The notes: generated by a model from the letters alone, not told the origin. A stretch of DNA of 64,000 nucleotides from Diphasiastrum complanatum (GCA_029204225.1 MU831566.1:105155-169154); one strand, 5' to 3'. Counted from the first letter of the stretch, positions 1 through 9,828 are shown. A program made the numbers and translations.

Positions 1-330
1 ATATCCTTCTGCCTTGGCATGCGAAGCGAGTCGTGTTTACTAAAGGTAGTGTTGATACGTGCAGTGTTGTGGATTTCATCTCAAGATTTATAGAAAGGAA
101 GATGTCATTAATAGTTGCTCAAATCTAATCATGTATGTTTCTTTGAGCTAAATTGTGATTCCATTAGGTTCAAGGAGTTATTTTTAGCACTTAGCAGACA
201 TGACTCCTATTGTGCATGTATGCTAACAAATTAGTCTAAGAAACTCCAAATTATTTGAGTGAGAGAGATCCACATAATGAGCCAAGTAAAGTTATTAGCT
301 GACATTTTAGATACCTTTGATTCAGTTGAT
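1..330 (+). repeat. Copy 1 of a duplicated, coding-like segment
   Basis: From about base 15 this stretch matches 18900-19770 in the same orientation, but it lacks roughly 550 bases present there (between about 140 and 160 here). The first part reads as a peptide in both copies: KRVVFTKGSVDT here and KRLVITKGTDDT in copy 2, both continuing to an ISRFIE.KMSLIVA core. Here the frame ends at a TAA near 128. The second matching block (about 160-320) looks non-coding. I do not recognise the peptide. It could be an old host exon or part of an unrecognised repeat. Confidence 0.6.
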
Positions 331-404
331 ACACACACACACACATACACTAATAAATATATAAATATATATAAACACAAAAAAGTGCACACACACACAC
401 ACAT
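331..404. repeat. Two (AC)n microsatellites
   Basis: Pure AC runs lie at about 331-345 and 388-402, separated by an AT-rich TATA-like spacer. A small open frame across them is only a by-product of the repeat. Confidence 0.9.
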
Positions 405-668
405 TCAATTGTACTTCCAAGGATTGAATCTTGAAAGGCAAGAGCTAAATCCTAATTAAAAATTCCAACCCTATGTAGTGTTGTGTTTTCTTTTCTAGTG
501 TCTCTCTAATTTTTGTTCTTGGTGGTCCAATTATCCTCCGAAGTGGTTCTCGAAGTTCTTGAACATCCTTACTAAGGCATCAGAGATAGAGATTTATTCA
601 AATCCATATTAGTAGACTGTTGAAATATTAAAACATCTAGCGAAAGTTCATTTGTGGTAGTTTTTTGT

Positions 669-927
669 GTTGATGCGTTAGCCATTAAAAATCTATGGCG
701 TAAGGCTTGGCATGATCGAAGATTGAATAGAAAAGATCATAAAGTTGGAGATATGGTATTTATGATAAGATGAAGTTGTTTACAGGGAAATTGAAGTTTA
801 CAACATAAGTTCTTATCATGTCAGACATCTTGTTTTTAGGAGTGCTTTTTTTGAAATGTTTAGATAGAGAGTGCTTTAATGCTCTATTTAATGATAGTCA
901 GTTACAAAAGCATTGGCAGCCTAAACT
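669..927 (+). pseudogene. Ty3/gypsy integrase C-terminal scrap
   Basis: Translated in pieces this matches the end of the gypsy G integrase at 45040-45300. It reads VDALAIKNLWRKAWHDRRL against VHALAAEKARRKAWHDRQL in G. After a frameshift near 770 come matches to the KLIKKKLKF block, and near 900 to the WQP ending (HWQPKL against FWQPAL). It is a decayed second member of the G family. Neither the rest of integrase nor an LTR is visible upstream. About 270 bases follow (928-1198) in which I see only AT-rich DNA and a short TATG/CATA run at 1030-1051. Confidence 0.7.
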
Positions 928-1198
928 TATTTCTAAATCAGCACCTTGTTTTTTTCTATCTATTTCATTCTTTGCTTTGTTGTTTTCCAATAGTTAATTA
1001 TCTATTTTCTCTAAAAAACACAATAACTATACATACATATGTATGTATGTATAAAAAAAAAGCATAAAATAAAAAGTTCAAAATAGTTACATTCTGTGAA
1101 ACAATTTAAAATTAAACATGTAGAGACTAAAAATTACCAAAATTGCTATTTTTTAAATAAAATAGTCAAACCAATCTTTGCAAAGATTACCACTGATT

Positions 1199-1680
1199 CA
1201 AAATAGTACAATTTGCTCAACTTGAGCTTTGCGAGGGTTAGTTTGCATCATAAGTTAGTTTGTTGTGCAATGTCATTATGAACCATCGTCGACCTAGTTG
1301 ATAGACACAAAACATCAAAATTGACTCGAGAGAGGGTTAAAACCATGTGAAGCATGATTATTTGTAGTCCTTATGCGGGGGTTGTTCTTTGGTGAAGGTT
1401 CAACCCTCATCGAAGCTCTAGTTACTTATTGACCCTTCAAGAAGATTTTGAGATCTCGTTTCATAGTACTCTATATGTTTTGTAGTTTTTTTTCCATAAC
1501 TGCCAAAGAAGCAATTTGTCTAATATATAAGTTTGAACTTCGACTCATTTTGCACAAATGCTAGTGAAGCTCATACACGTACTTTTTATGAATTTTGCTT
1601 GAAACTGAAAACAAAATTTATGCACTTATTACCAACCTTCTGTATATATACACTCCATCATGTGTAAACAAGTTTAGTCC
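1199..1680 (-). repeat. Repeat R, inverted copy
   Basis: Bases 1199-1623 are the reverse complement of 10684-11109 at high identity. Bases 1629-1680 are the reverse complement of 12169-12211. In this copy the two blocks adjoin; in the other copy they are about 1 kb apart and in swapped order, with family B pieces between them. I find no coding frame, tRNA-like box or LTR end, so its class is unknown. Confidence 0.8.
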
Positions 1681-1682
1681 TT

Positions 1683-2460
1683 CAAGAATTATTCTAGTTC
1701 TACTGACACCAATCCTCAAAAAAAACTTGTGACTTATGCCTTCTCAACATGATATTTTGCTGCTGCCTAGCATGGAAAAAGTGGGTTTTCCTTGACCCAT
1801 TACTCTAAGCAATGGGCATTCATGCATTTTGTATATTACTGCAATAAATTTTTAGCTTTGCATGCCTATCAAGCCTCCCTTGCCACCACATGAATAGTCA
1901 TAGGGGATCATGCTTCCTCTTCCCATAGGTTAGCCACCCTATGTGGACCTCAACATGGATAGAGTGTGGCACTCCTATGGACTACAAGGTTTGTGCACAT
2001 TAAAATCGACCCATTATACCTTAAACTTTAGACTCCAAAATTCAAATGGGTTTTCTGAGAGGTCTGAAATCTTTTGTGGAGCAATGCACAGATTCTCCAG
2101 ATCCAACCATCAAACAATTTGCAACATCTACACATGATTTGGTGTTTCTAGCAGCAATAATAATGTAGTGGGACAATTTTTGGCCTGGTGGCATTCGATC
2201 CCAATTTGCCACTAAAGTCATAGAGGATTACATAATAATTGCCAAAAATTTTCAATTATTACAAAGTGACAATTCTATTAACATATATCAATGAACTAAA
2301 AACCTAAACATTATCAATCTTCTCACTCACATTCATCCGCATCTTATCCTCACTCTCATCACTACTCTGTTTTTCTCTCTCTCTCACACAACAGAAAAAA
2401 GAAAGTCGATCTCTAATTTAGGAGCGAACGACATTTTGGTTCGCGCCAAAGGTTTTTTGT
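1683..2460. other. Unidentified AT-rich DNA
   Basis: No supported gene. A 64-codon open frame at 1943-2137 has no recognisable relatives in the window. A short CT-rich tract (2370-2392) is present. Nothing else stands out. Confidence 0.5.
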
Positions 2461-2473
2461 TGGTCAAAAAAAT

Positions 2474-2955
2474 TTGTGTGGATTATCCATGCGTGGATAA
2501 TCCACGCGGAATCCAGAAACTTATTTGCGTGGATATTGCATTGTTATAAAAAAAATTTATCCACGCAGTATCCATTGCCCCAACTCTCTAGATATCCCAT
2601 GGATAAAAATAATTTCGCATGGATAATTATCCACGCAAAAGCTGAGCCTTTTTTTTTTTAAGTTTACTATGGCGTGGATTATCCATGCACAATTAATTTT
2701 TCTATTTCCGGCTTCGGTGTCCGAGGTTTGCCCACCTGCCGGTTGTGGGAGTTAGCGTGGATACTCCATGCAATTTGAATTTCCCGACATCTGGCCGAAA
2801 AGACACTTGCGTGGAACATCCACGTGTGGATAATCCATGCGCCCATATCCACGCAAATATCCAAGCCAATCCACGGATATATCCATGCAAATTTTTTTTT
2901 GCCCGCACGTCCTCCTTTATATTGTGCGTGGATATTCGCGTGGATATTTTCTACA
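2474..2955. repeat. Cluster of GCGTGGAT / ATCCACGC palindromes
   Basis: The word GCGTGGAT, its complement ATCCACGC and one-base variants occur about a dozen times in 480 bases. Several are arranged as odd palindromes of 17 bases with a single central base: 2476-2492, 2491-2507 (perfect, GCGTGGATAATCCACGC), 2672-2688, 2755-2771 and 2824-2840. Others are at 2527-2534, 2559-2566, 2617-2636, 2809-2824, 2847-2854, 2869-2888, 2926-2933 and 2938-2945. Spacing is irregular, so this is not a simple tandem array. It stops where copia A gag homology begins. Small ORFs here are repeat by-products. Confidence 0.85.
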
Positions 2956-2964
2956 TGTATTTTT

Positions 2965-3630
2965 TTTGTGGTGGAAATCGAAGGACGGTAAAGCTTTCAT
3001 GCTTATTATCCTCAATATATCAGATACACAGATTGGACACATAGTTGAAGCTAAAACGTCAAAAGACGTTTGGGAAGGACATAACTCACTATATGATGTG
3101 AAGGACATAACTCCTAAGTTACATCTACGAAGGAAATTCTTCACATTCAAGATATCTACTGGTGATTCTCTTCATATACACACTAACCAAATTAAGAATC
3201 TCTTGCAACAGATGGTAGCTGTCGGATCAGTCATAGATGATCAAGATGCAATTAAGACATTGCTTTCAAGCTTGCTCTCTACATATATGAAAACTAGGTG
3301 ATGATCATATCGACACACACAGGTTTAACTCTTAATAGAGTTATCACTATGTTGCTGCAGAAGATAATCAAAGAAGTCGAGACACTCCAACTACTTCCTC
3401 CTCTCCGACTCTATATGTCAACAAAGGCTCTAAGAGACAGAAGCATAAAAGCTCCAAGAAGGCTGCAATGAATCAGAAACAGACTCAAAGTCAAGCACAA
3501 TCATCAGATCCATAATCAAAGAAGAAGGTGTTTTGTAGGTATTGCAAGCATAATAACCATGAGATCAAGGATTGTCGAATTCTCCAAGCGAAGAATGTAG
3601 CCAAGCTACTTGATCAATAAGCAAACACAG
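2965..3630 (+). pseudogene. Copia element A, gag relic
   Basis: This is the nucleocapsid/gag part of a Ty1/copia element, related to element F at 26109-26760; both share the LHLRRKFFT block. The gag N-terminus present in F is missing, so homology starts abruptly at about 2965. The frame runs to a stop at 3299-3301, and homology continues in another frame (TGLTLNRVITML). A CCHC zinc knuckle (CRYCKHNNHEIKDC, CX2CX4HX4C) is intact at about 3535-3576. Such knuckles bind the element RNA during packaging. The relic cannot give a full Gag. Confidence 0.85.
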
Positions 3631-4105
3631 TTTCATCATCTCCCCAGGTTGAAGTGGACAAAGGCGGATTCATGGTCAAAGATCAAAGCACATTTTTGGA
3701 TGATTCATGGTTTTTTTTATTGTGGAGCAACTCAACACATGACCAATCAACGTGAGATTCTCAACTCCTACACACCTTACAGCATGAAGAAATGTGTTGA
3801 TCTTGGTGACAATAGTACTCACACTATTGAATGTGAAGGTACTATAAGATCGCGATTCCAGCATGATCAATTCATATTACTATTAAAAGCCTTATATGTT
3901 TCTAAACACTCTACAAATCTGTTATCAGTAAGTACAATTATAGATTTAGGTCATAAGGTAGAATTCCAATTTGATCAATGCAAAATTATTGATAGGAGTG
4001 ATAAGATCCTTGCACTCGGCAAGAGGCAGAGCTACTTATAAAGATTGGCACACTGTTATTCTGAGTCTAGTCAACACTTGAAAACCTCTGTTCTATTCAG
4101 TAAAG
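3631..4105 (+). pseudogene. Copia element A, protease relic (catalytic site lost)
   Basis: The 3610-4041 frame carries the copia aspartic protease region. Where the family has DSGAT.HM, this copy reads FYCGATQHMT, so the catalytic Asp is Tyr and the next Ser is Cys, each explicable by one base change. The C-terminal part (LLSVSTIIDLGH) is recognisable. After a TAA near 4039 homology goes on in other frames up to the insertion point of B1 at 4105. Reading across the insertion, the frame rejoins at 6807 into the pre-integrase domain, so A was one continuous element before B1 landed. Confidence 0.8.
4101..4105. repeat. Target-site duplication (left) of B1
   Basis: TAAAG immediately precedes the TG end of B1, and the same five bases follow its CA end at 6807-6811. 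Five bases is the usual duplication size for copia integrase. Confidence 0.85.
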
Positions 4106-4755
4106 TGTGAAGGATTTCAAATCATTATGATCCAATCCACTTAAATGATCTTTGGTTAGAAATAGAAATACACCACCAATCTCACCAATGTAGAAAAATC
4201 AGCATCTACACACAAAATGAGATGCAAACACAAATAGAACTCGATCAAACTTGAATGAAATGATAAAGTACTATTGTTGTCTCTCTGTAAAACTAGCAAG
4301 CACTTGTATTTCACACGTGTGAAACCGAAAAAAGCAATAAATGACCATTCTACACATAGAATTGCAAGCAATCACCGAGATAGTGCACCAATGAATAGTA
4401 GAACCCAAGAGAACCAAGTATAAGCATGAAATGAGATAGAGAAGAGAGAAGATAGCTCTCTCCATGAGTTACATTCTTTTATAACAGGTCCAAATCCTAT
4501 TTGGCCACTTGGCTTTCCCTCCAGAATGTAAACCCTACTATTTTTGGGTCTAGATTCAATGTACACAATATTCAAGTTTGAATCTACTCCATCTCACATT
4601 CTAACTTTCCCACACATCAAAAAAGTGTTTATTCTAATGACATTTAGACTAATGAACTTTGACAAGTCAATCTCTAATTCTAAAAGAAGTTTTAGCCTCA
4701 ATATGCCAAACATGGAAATATAGCAAATATGATAAAACTACTTGAATCTTTCACA
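4106..4755 (-). repeat. B1 3' LTR (650 bp)
   Basis: Complete LTR in minus orientation from TGTGAAAGATTC (4755) to GAAATCCTTCACA (4106). A TATA box (TATAAAAG on the minus strand) is at 4476-4483, so U3 is about 270 bases and transcription would start soon after. Related LTR pieces occur at 12212-12484, 13484-13776 and 35232-35792. A 71-codon open frame inside it is shared with 13491-13706 but is probably an LTR by-product. Confidence 0.88.
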
Positions 4756-4770
4756 CTCCCTCTTCAACTA
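4756..4770 (-). promoter_or_regulatory. B1 polypurine tract
   Basis: Minus-strand GTTGAAGAGGGAGTG directly abuts the LTR start. It is the expected plus-strand primer for reverse transcription. The same tract flanks the LTRs at 12485 and 55163. Confidence 0.8.
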
Positions 4771-5045
4771 GTTTTAGCATACACTTTGATAGCACTCCAA
4801 GTGAAGTCCTATGCTTCATGAACAAGTCATTTCCCAATGCTTTTCCGAAGATATCAGCCACACATTCCCTTGAAGACACATGTTGAAGCTCCACCTCCTT
4901 TGCAATGACTTGCTCCCTCACAAAGTGTTGTTGCACCTCAATATGCTTGCTCCTAGCATAGTTTTTGACGATAGAACTTTGATCCATCATAAGAATGATC
5001 TTCTTCCCAAGAATAGATCTTTCAATGATCATTTAATGCTCAAAA
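4771..5045 (-). pseudogene. B1 RNase H C-terminal tail
   Basis: The minus-strand frame 5032-4751 ends with the typical copia pol C-terminus: SKHIEVQQHFVREQV, then VADIFGKALG, then SLGVL. Only the tail of RNase H is present. The catalytic Asp/Glu residues that should precede it are absent because the upstream sequence is the unrelated B segment. The frame closes at the polypurine tract as in normal copia elements. The peptide can have no nuclease activity. Confidence 0.8.
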
Positions 5046-5870
5046 TATAAACAACCATAATTGATATAGAGAATAGTATCCATTTGGGATGCTTCACTAT
5101 TTCTTACATTAATTTTACATGTATAAATATGACTAGAACATGAAGAATCAAATAGGATGTAAATGAAATGATTCCACCATGCTATCAACCTTGAACTCTA
5201 TGGAAAAATTACAGCAAACAAACAATAAATGTGAGTGATCAACTTTTGCTTGCATGTTTCCTCCTCCTTTGCTCTTTGTTGCCTTGTATCCACCATGATA
5301 CTCCACCAATGAGCCTCCATCTCCATCTTGCCATAAGATGCCATCAAGTCTTGATGACTTGGACATGAATGAGTGACATAATGAACCTCCAATAGCTTCA
5401 TTTCCATCAGAAGAACCATCCCAGAATGCTAGTACAAATCCAACATCAAGACAATGCTCACCAATGTAGCTAGTTTTACCATATCTTGACAATTTGCACA
5501 CATCCACATGAAATTGCTCAAACATGAGATAGGAAAAGTAAAGTAAACTTGAACCTTGCTACTCCTTGGACCTTACTTGAGTCTTCAATATGCTATAAAA
5601 TCAGAGCCATAACACCTTTGCCAATTACCACTCCTTTGATGCTCTTGACTAGCTCCAAATTGCCAACTCCCTTTTGACTAGTTGAAGCGCTTTGAGATCA
5701 ACCTCTTGATCTTCAACTTGACCATTAAAGTCATTGAACAAAATTTGTCTTCCAGATCCAATACTTGATTTTATAGCAACATAACATCCATCCACTTGCA
5801 TAGCTCCATGTACACAAGAAGATCCTCCAAAAGATCTTTCACTCTTCATAAGAGTTCGATACTCAAGATC
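5046..5870 (-). other. B-family segment in place of reverse transcriptase
   Basis: This lies between the integrase-RT connector (…LEYRTLMK) and the RNase H tail, where about 1.2 kb of reverse transcriptase and RNase H should be. Nothing in it resembles a polymerase: no CKWIFK, YVDD or LYGLKQ blocks. It recurs at 14405-15290, more diverged at 55300-56030, and at 63400-64000. It opens with SFGGSSCVHGAMQVDGCY and QVEDQEVDL. A later open frame of 125 codons (5525-5148) reads GFVLAFWDG, GNEAIGGS and GILWQDGDGG, and the same frame is largely kept in the other copies. The origin is unknown; it may be coding or a structured RNA. Confidence 0.75.
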
Positions 5871-6663
5871 CATTGCTTGGATCCACTCCTCTTCTTTCCT
5901 TGCTTGATGTCACTTGTAGGCTCATCCAAAGAGGCAACATAATTTCCAGAAACTATTCGCTTACCCTTTTGATCATATGTGAGCCTTGAAGGTACTTGTC
6001 TTTCTATTGATGTTCTCCTTGGCTTTTGGCTTGATGAAGGTCCATCATCATCACCATCAAAAATAGGATCATTTTCATCAACATCAAGAATGCTAGTTCC
6101 ATCCACACTTCCATCAATCATGTTTGAAGAAACTTTTGGAATGTTTCCCTCATAAAAAATGACATCTCTACCAACAATCACCTTGTTAGTAGAAGGAATG
6201 TAAACCTTGTAGGCTTTACTCACCTCACTATATCCAACAAAAATACCTCTTCTTGAAGATGGATCCTCCTTGGTCCTATCATCAAGAGTAATGTTGACAT
6301 CCAAAGGTTCTTAGAAAGTTGACACTCGGCCTCCTCTTGAATAGCATCTCAAAAGATCTCCTTCCATCCAAAATAGCACTCGGCCACCTATTGCACAAGA
6401 AATTGGCACACAACAAAGCTTGATCCCAAAATGGTTTTTCAAGATTAGCACTTAGCCTCATAGCTTTAGCACTTTCACATGAAGTCTTATTCTTCCTTTC
6501 AGCCACTCGATTTTGTTGTGGGGTCCTTGATGTTGTATACTCCCTCTTGATCCCATGTTCCTCACAAAAGGCCTTGAACTAGGTAGATATGTACTCACCA
6601 CCATTGTCACTCCACAAGCACTTGATCTTTGTGGAAAATTGGTTCTCCCTTGCAACTCTCCCA
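5871..6663 (-). pseudogene. B1 integrase core to connector
   Basis: Minus-strand frames 6664-6458, 6506-6282 and 6304-5846 together match copia integrase. Present are the GEY strand (one frame off), the PQQNGVAERKNK region carrying the catalytic Glu, the KPFWDQALLCANF block, and a C-terminal part with DRTKEDPSSRRGIFVGYS followed by a Ser/Asp-rich linker. At least two frameshifts and the loss of the first catalytic Asp prevent function. The 5' junction (6663) joins LTR sequence straight to GRTNF, marking an internal deletion. Confidence 0.85.
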
Positions 6664-6806
6664 CACTTTCGAAAAGTGTTTATTCAAATGACATTTAGAC
6701 TAATGAACTTTGAAAAGTCAATCTCTAAGTCTGAAACAAGTTTTGACCTCAATATGCCAAATATGAAAACATAGCAAATATGATGAAACTAGTTGAATCT
6801 TTCACA
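6664..6806 (-). repeat. B1 5' LTR, first about 143 bases
   Basis: It starts at 6806 with TGTGAAAGATTC and follows the 3' LTR (4755 downward) to about 6664, then jumps into integrase. No promoter TATA box is included, so this copy has no 5' promoter. Confidence 0.85.
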
Positions 6807-7700
6807 TAAAGCATTACTATGGCCTCATCGCTTAGGACATGTGAATCATGCATCTATTTTGAACATGTCCAGACAATCCATGGTTCTTGATCTTGACTAT
6901 CCTTCTAGTAAGGTCGATCTCCCTGTCTGTCATAGCTGCATCCTTGGAAAGCAAGCTAGGATTCCTTTTAGATCAAACCATATGCATGCAATAAAAGATC
7001 TGTTAGATGTTGTTCATACAGATATGTGGGCCTATGCAAACTCCCTCATTGCTAGATGCAAAGTATTTCATTACCTTTATTGACGAATTATTTAGAAGAA
7101 CATTTGTTTATTTCATTAAACGAAAATCAGAGACTTTCATCAAACTTAGAAAATTCAAAGAGCATGCTAGCAATCAAAATGGTAAACAAATCAAAGCATT
7201 GAGGTTAGATAACGGGGGAGAATACATCTCCAATGAATTCAAGGAGTATTGCCTTAACAATGGCATTGAACAACAATACATCACTTCCTATTTGCCTCAA
7301 TCAAATCATCTTGTTGAGAGAAAGAACAGAATCCTAGTTGAATCGACAAAGTGCATGTTATCTCACATGTAACACTTCTGAAGTGCTTTTGGGCCGAAGT
7401 TGTTTCAACAACAACCTATATTTAGAACAGATGTTCTACTAAAGGCCTCTTAGACAAAACACCATTTGAAGTTTGGACATGTACCAAACCTTCTTTATCA
7501 AACTTATGAGTTTTTGGAGGTACTACTTTTGCGCAGATTCCTCATGATCTCAGAAAGAAGCTCAATTTTCAAAGTATCAATGTGTTTTCATCAGCTACAC
7601 TACTTCAGATCAAGCCTAGAAGTTGTTTAATCCAATCGAGTCGAAGATATTCACTAGCCGAGATGTCATCTTCATCGAAGATCAGTTTCAAGACCTGAAA
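6807..7700 (+). pseudogene. Copia element A, pre-integrase and integrase relic
   Basis: After the right-hand TAAAG the A frame resumes. The pre-integrase zinc-binding HHCC motif is visible (HRLGHVNH ... CHSCILGK, 6840-6955). Next comes the integrase core with HTDMW (first Asp), then in a second frame FITFIDELFRR, LRLDNGGEY (second Asp) and LVERKNR (Glu). A stop follows STKCMLSHM at 7370. Weak homology continues (FWAEVVSTTTY, TPFEVWTC) with several stops to about 7700. All three catalytic acids survive, but frameshifts near 7050 and stops abolish the protein. Confidence 0.85.
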
Positions 7701-8825
7701 GAAAAGGGAAGCTGTTGCTTTGAACTTTCCAGTTCCTCAGTCGACTAATCCTATTGAAACTCCAAGCGATGGATCAGAAGATGATGATGTTGCAGATCGG
7801 CAACTACAGTATGATGGAAATAAAAAACTTCCTGTATTACCCAAAAGATCTTCAAGGACTAGCAGACCACCTAACTGGTATATCGACAAGTTTGTAGCTT
7901 ATCTTGTTTAGGAATCGATGTCTGTCCAAGAGGCACTCCGTCAGCCTAATTCAGATCTCTGAAAAGAAGCTATGGATAAAGAGTATTCATTGCTTATCAA
8001 GAACCAGACATGGACGATTGTTGAATTACCTGCCAGCAGAAATGTAGTTGATTGCAAATGGATTTTCAAAGTAAAGTACAACGCAGATGGAAGCATCAAC
8101 AGAAGAAAGGCACGACTTGTAGCCAAAGGATTTTCTCAGGTATACAACGTCAATTACACTAAAACTTTCAGTCCAGTAGTCAAGCATTCTTCTATTCGGC
8201 TTTTGCTATCATTTGTTGTTGCATCAGATTTGGAAATACATCAAATGGATGTACAAACAACATATCTCAATGGAGTTATCGAAGAAGACATTTACATGGT
8301 GCAACCCGAAGGTTATATTATCAAGGGTAAACGCAAACATGTGTGCAAACTCCATAAAACACTTTATGGCTTGAAGAAATCTACTAGAGCATGGTTTCAA
8401 AGGATCAATATTTTTCTTATTGATCACGGCTATACACCTAGCTCTTTAGATTCAAACGTTTACTTCAAAGCAATGCAGTAGTCTTTTATCATTGTATGTG
8501 GATGATACACTGCTTTTCAGCAACAATACCGATCTGATAAAAGAAGCTAAGACAATGCTATCTTTCAAATTCGACATGACCGATCTGGGATTGGTATACA
8601 AATCCACAGAGATAGAAAACAGAAGTCGATCCACATAACACAACAGAGGTACATCTTCAGCATTTTAGTCAGATATAATCTGATCAATTGCAAGTTAGCT
8701 CTCCCGCCAATGGAACCAAGACTCAAATTGTCAAAGGACCAATGTCTCCAAGCAATTCATGAGAAGCAGCAGATGCGTGAGTATTCTTACCATTCTATTA
8801 TAGGATTTCTTATGTACGCCATGAT
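7701..8825 (+). pseudogene. Copia element A, reverse transcriptase / RNase H start
   Basis: The 7720-7911 frame is the linker (SSRTSRPPNWY). The 7972-8481 frame is a good RT_2 domain: CKWIFKVKYNADGSI, KARLVAKGFSQ, TFSPVVKHSSIRLLL, MDVQTTYLNG, QPEGY and LYGLKKSTRAWFQ. After a stop near 8480 the active-site strand LYVDDTLLFS follows in another frame at about 8490-8520. The start of RNase H (YSYHSIIGFLMYAMI) ends abruptly at 8825, where gypsy sequence begins in the same frame. Compare element F, where the same block continues CTRPDIAYSI. Confidence 0.9.
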
Positions 8826-9828
8826 CTCTCTTGTACTCTTGGTACAAAAGAAAGATGGGAGTTTTAGGATGTGTGTGGACTATCGTGCTTTAAACAAGAT
8901 TACAGCTAATAACCGTTTTCTTATTCAAATAATAGATGACATTATGGATAGGATAAATGGATCTTGTATCTTTAGTAAAATTGATTTGACAAGTGGATAC
9001 CACCAGATCAGAGTAGCACTTGAAGATGTCCATAAAATTGCTTTCAAATTTAACTCTGGCCTTATGAATTTTTAGTGGTACCTTTTGGTCTTACTAATGC
9101 TCCCGCGACATTCAATAGAATAATGGAACGAATCTTTCAACCTCATAAATGTTTTGTAGGAACATTTTTTGATGATATCTTAGTCTTCAGTGCAAATTGA
9201 GAAGAACATAAAAGACATCTAGATATCGTCTTTAGAACCCTACAAGAAAACTCACTTCTCATAAAAGGTAAGAAAAACAAATTCTTTCTAGAAAAGATAG
9301 ACTTTCTAGGACGTATGATTCCAAAGGAAGGAAACCAAATGGACCCTTCAAAGATTAAAGCCATACAAGACTGGCCTAAACCAAGAAATATTCATGAAGT
9401 TCGGTCTTTCCTAGGCTTATGTTCCTATTATAGAAAATTTATTTGTCATTTTGCTCATATAGCCTCACCACTACCTGAACTCACTAAGAAGAGAGTAAAA
9501 TTTTATCGGTATAAGAAAGAGCAAAATGCCTTTGATAATCTGAAGCATGCACTTACCACTGGACCTGTTCTTATCATTTCCAACCTTCATAAACCTTTCT
9601 TTGTGGAAGTGAATGCAAGTTTAGACTGTATTGGGGTAGTGTTAAACCAAGAAGGTCATGTTGTATCCCTTGAAAGCAGACGACTTCAAGGGGCGGAAGT
9701 ACAGTATGACATTTATGAAAAAGAACTTTTGGCCATTATTCATGCCCTTAAGTTATGGAAGCACTATCTACTAGGAAATGATTTCCTAGTTAAAACAGAT
9801 CATCAAAGCCTTAGGTACTCTCTCACCC
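8826..9828 (+). pseudogene. Gypsy element C, reverse transcriptase and RNase H relic
   Basis: Ty3/gypsy polymerase: LVQKKDGSFRMCVDYRALNK, FSKIDLTSGYHQIRV, then in another frame [13 protein letters not shown] and [11 protein letters not shown], with FFDD at the active site in place of the usual YxDD but both Asp kept. A stop near 9200 interrupts. The 9315-9866 frame carries the connection domain (VRSFLGLCSYYRKFI) and RNase H (YDIYEKELLAIIHALKLWKHYL, TDHQSLRY). The 5' end is cut at the copia junction, so gag and protease are absent. RNase H breaks off at 9828 and resumes at 12630. Confidence 0.9.
9756..9828 (+). repeat. 73-bp direct repeat, left copy
   Basis: These 73 bases of gypsy C RNase H are repeated almost exactly at 12630-12702, on either side of a 2.8-kb block of foreign pieces. 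The duplication is far longer than an integrase target duplication. Confidence 0.85.

Larger units (their letters stand above)
4106..6806 (-). mobile_element. Element B1: non-autonomous copia element inserted in A
   Basis: A 2701-base element with TG...CA ends: TGTGAAGGATTC at the left and GAATCTTTCACA at the right, an imperfect 12-base inverted end. It is flanked by TAAAG. On the minus strand the order is: partial 5' LTR (6806-6664), integrase core to connector (6663-5871), a segment in place of reverse transcriptase (5870-5046), an RNase H tail (about 5000-4770), polypurine tract, and full 3' LTR (4755-4106). The rest of the 5' LTR, primer site, gag and protease are gone. The two LTR remnants differ at roughly one base in ten over 145 bases, so the insertion is old. 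Confidence 0.9.

Noticed and set aside
4156-4371. Minus-strand 71-codon frame conserved with 13491-13706
   Set aside because: Both lie inside the same LTR and differ only as the LTR copies do; no sign of protein selection.
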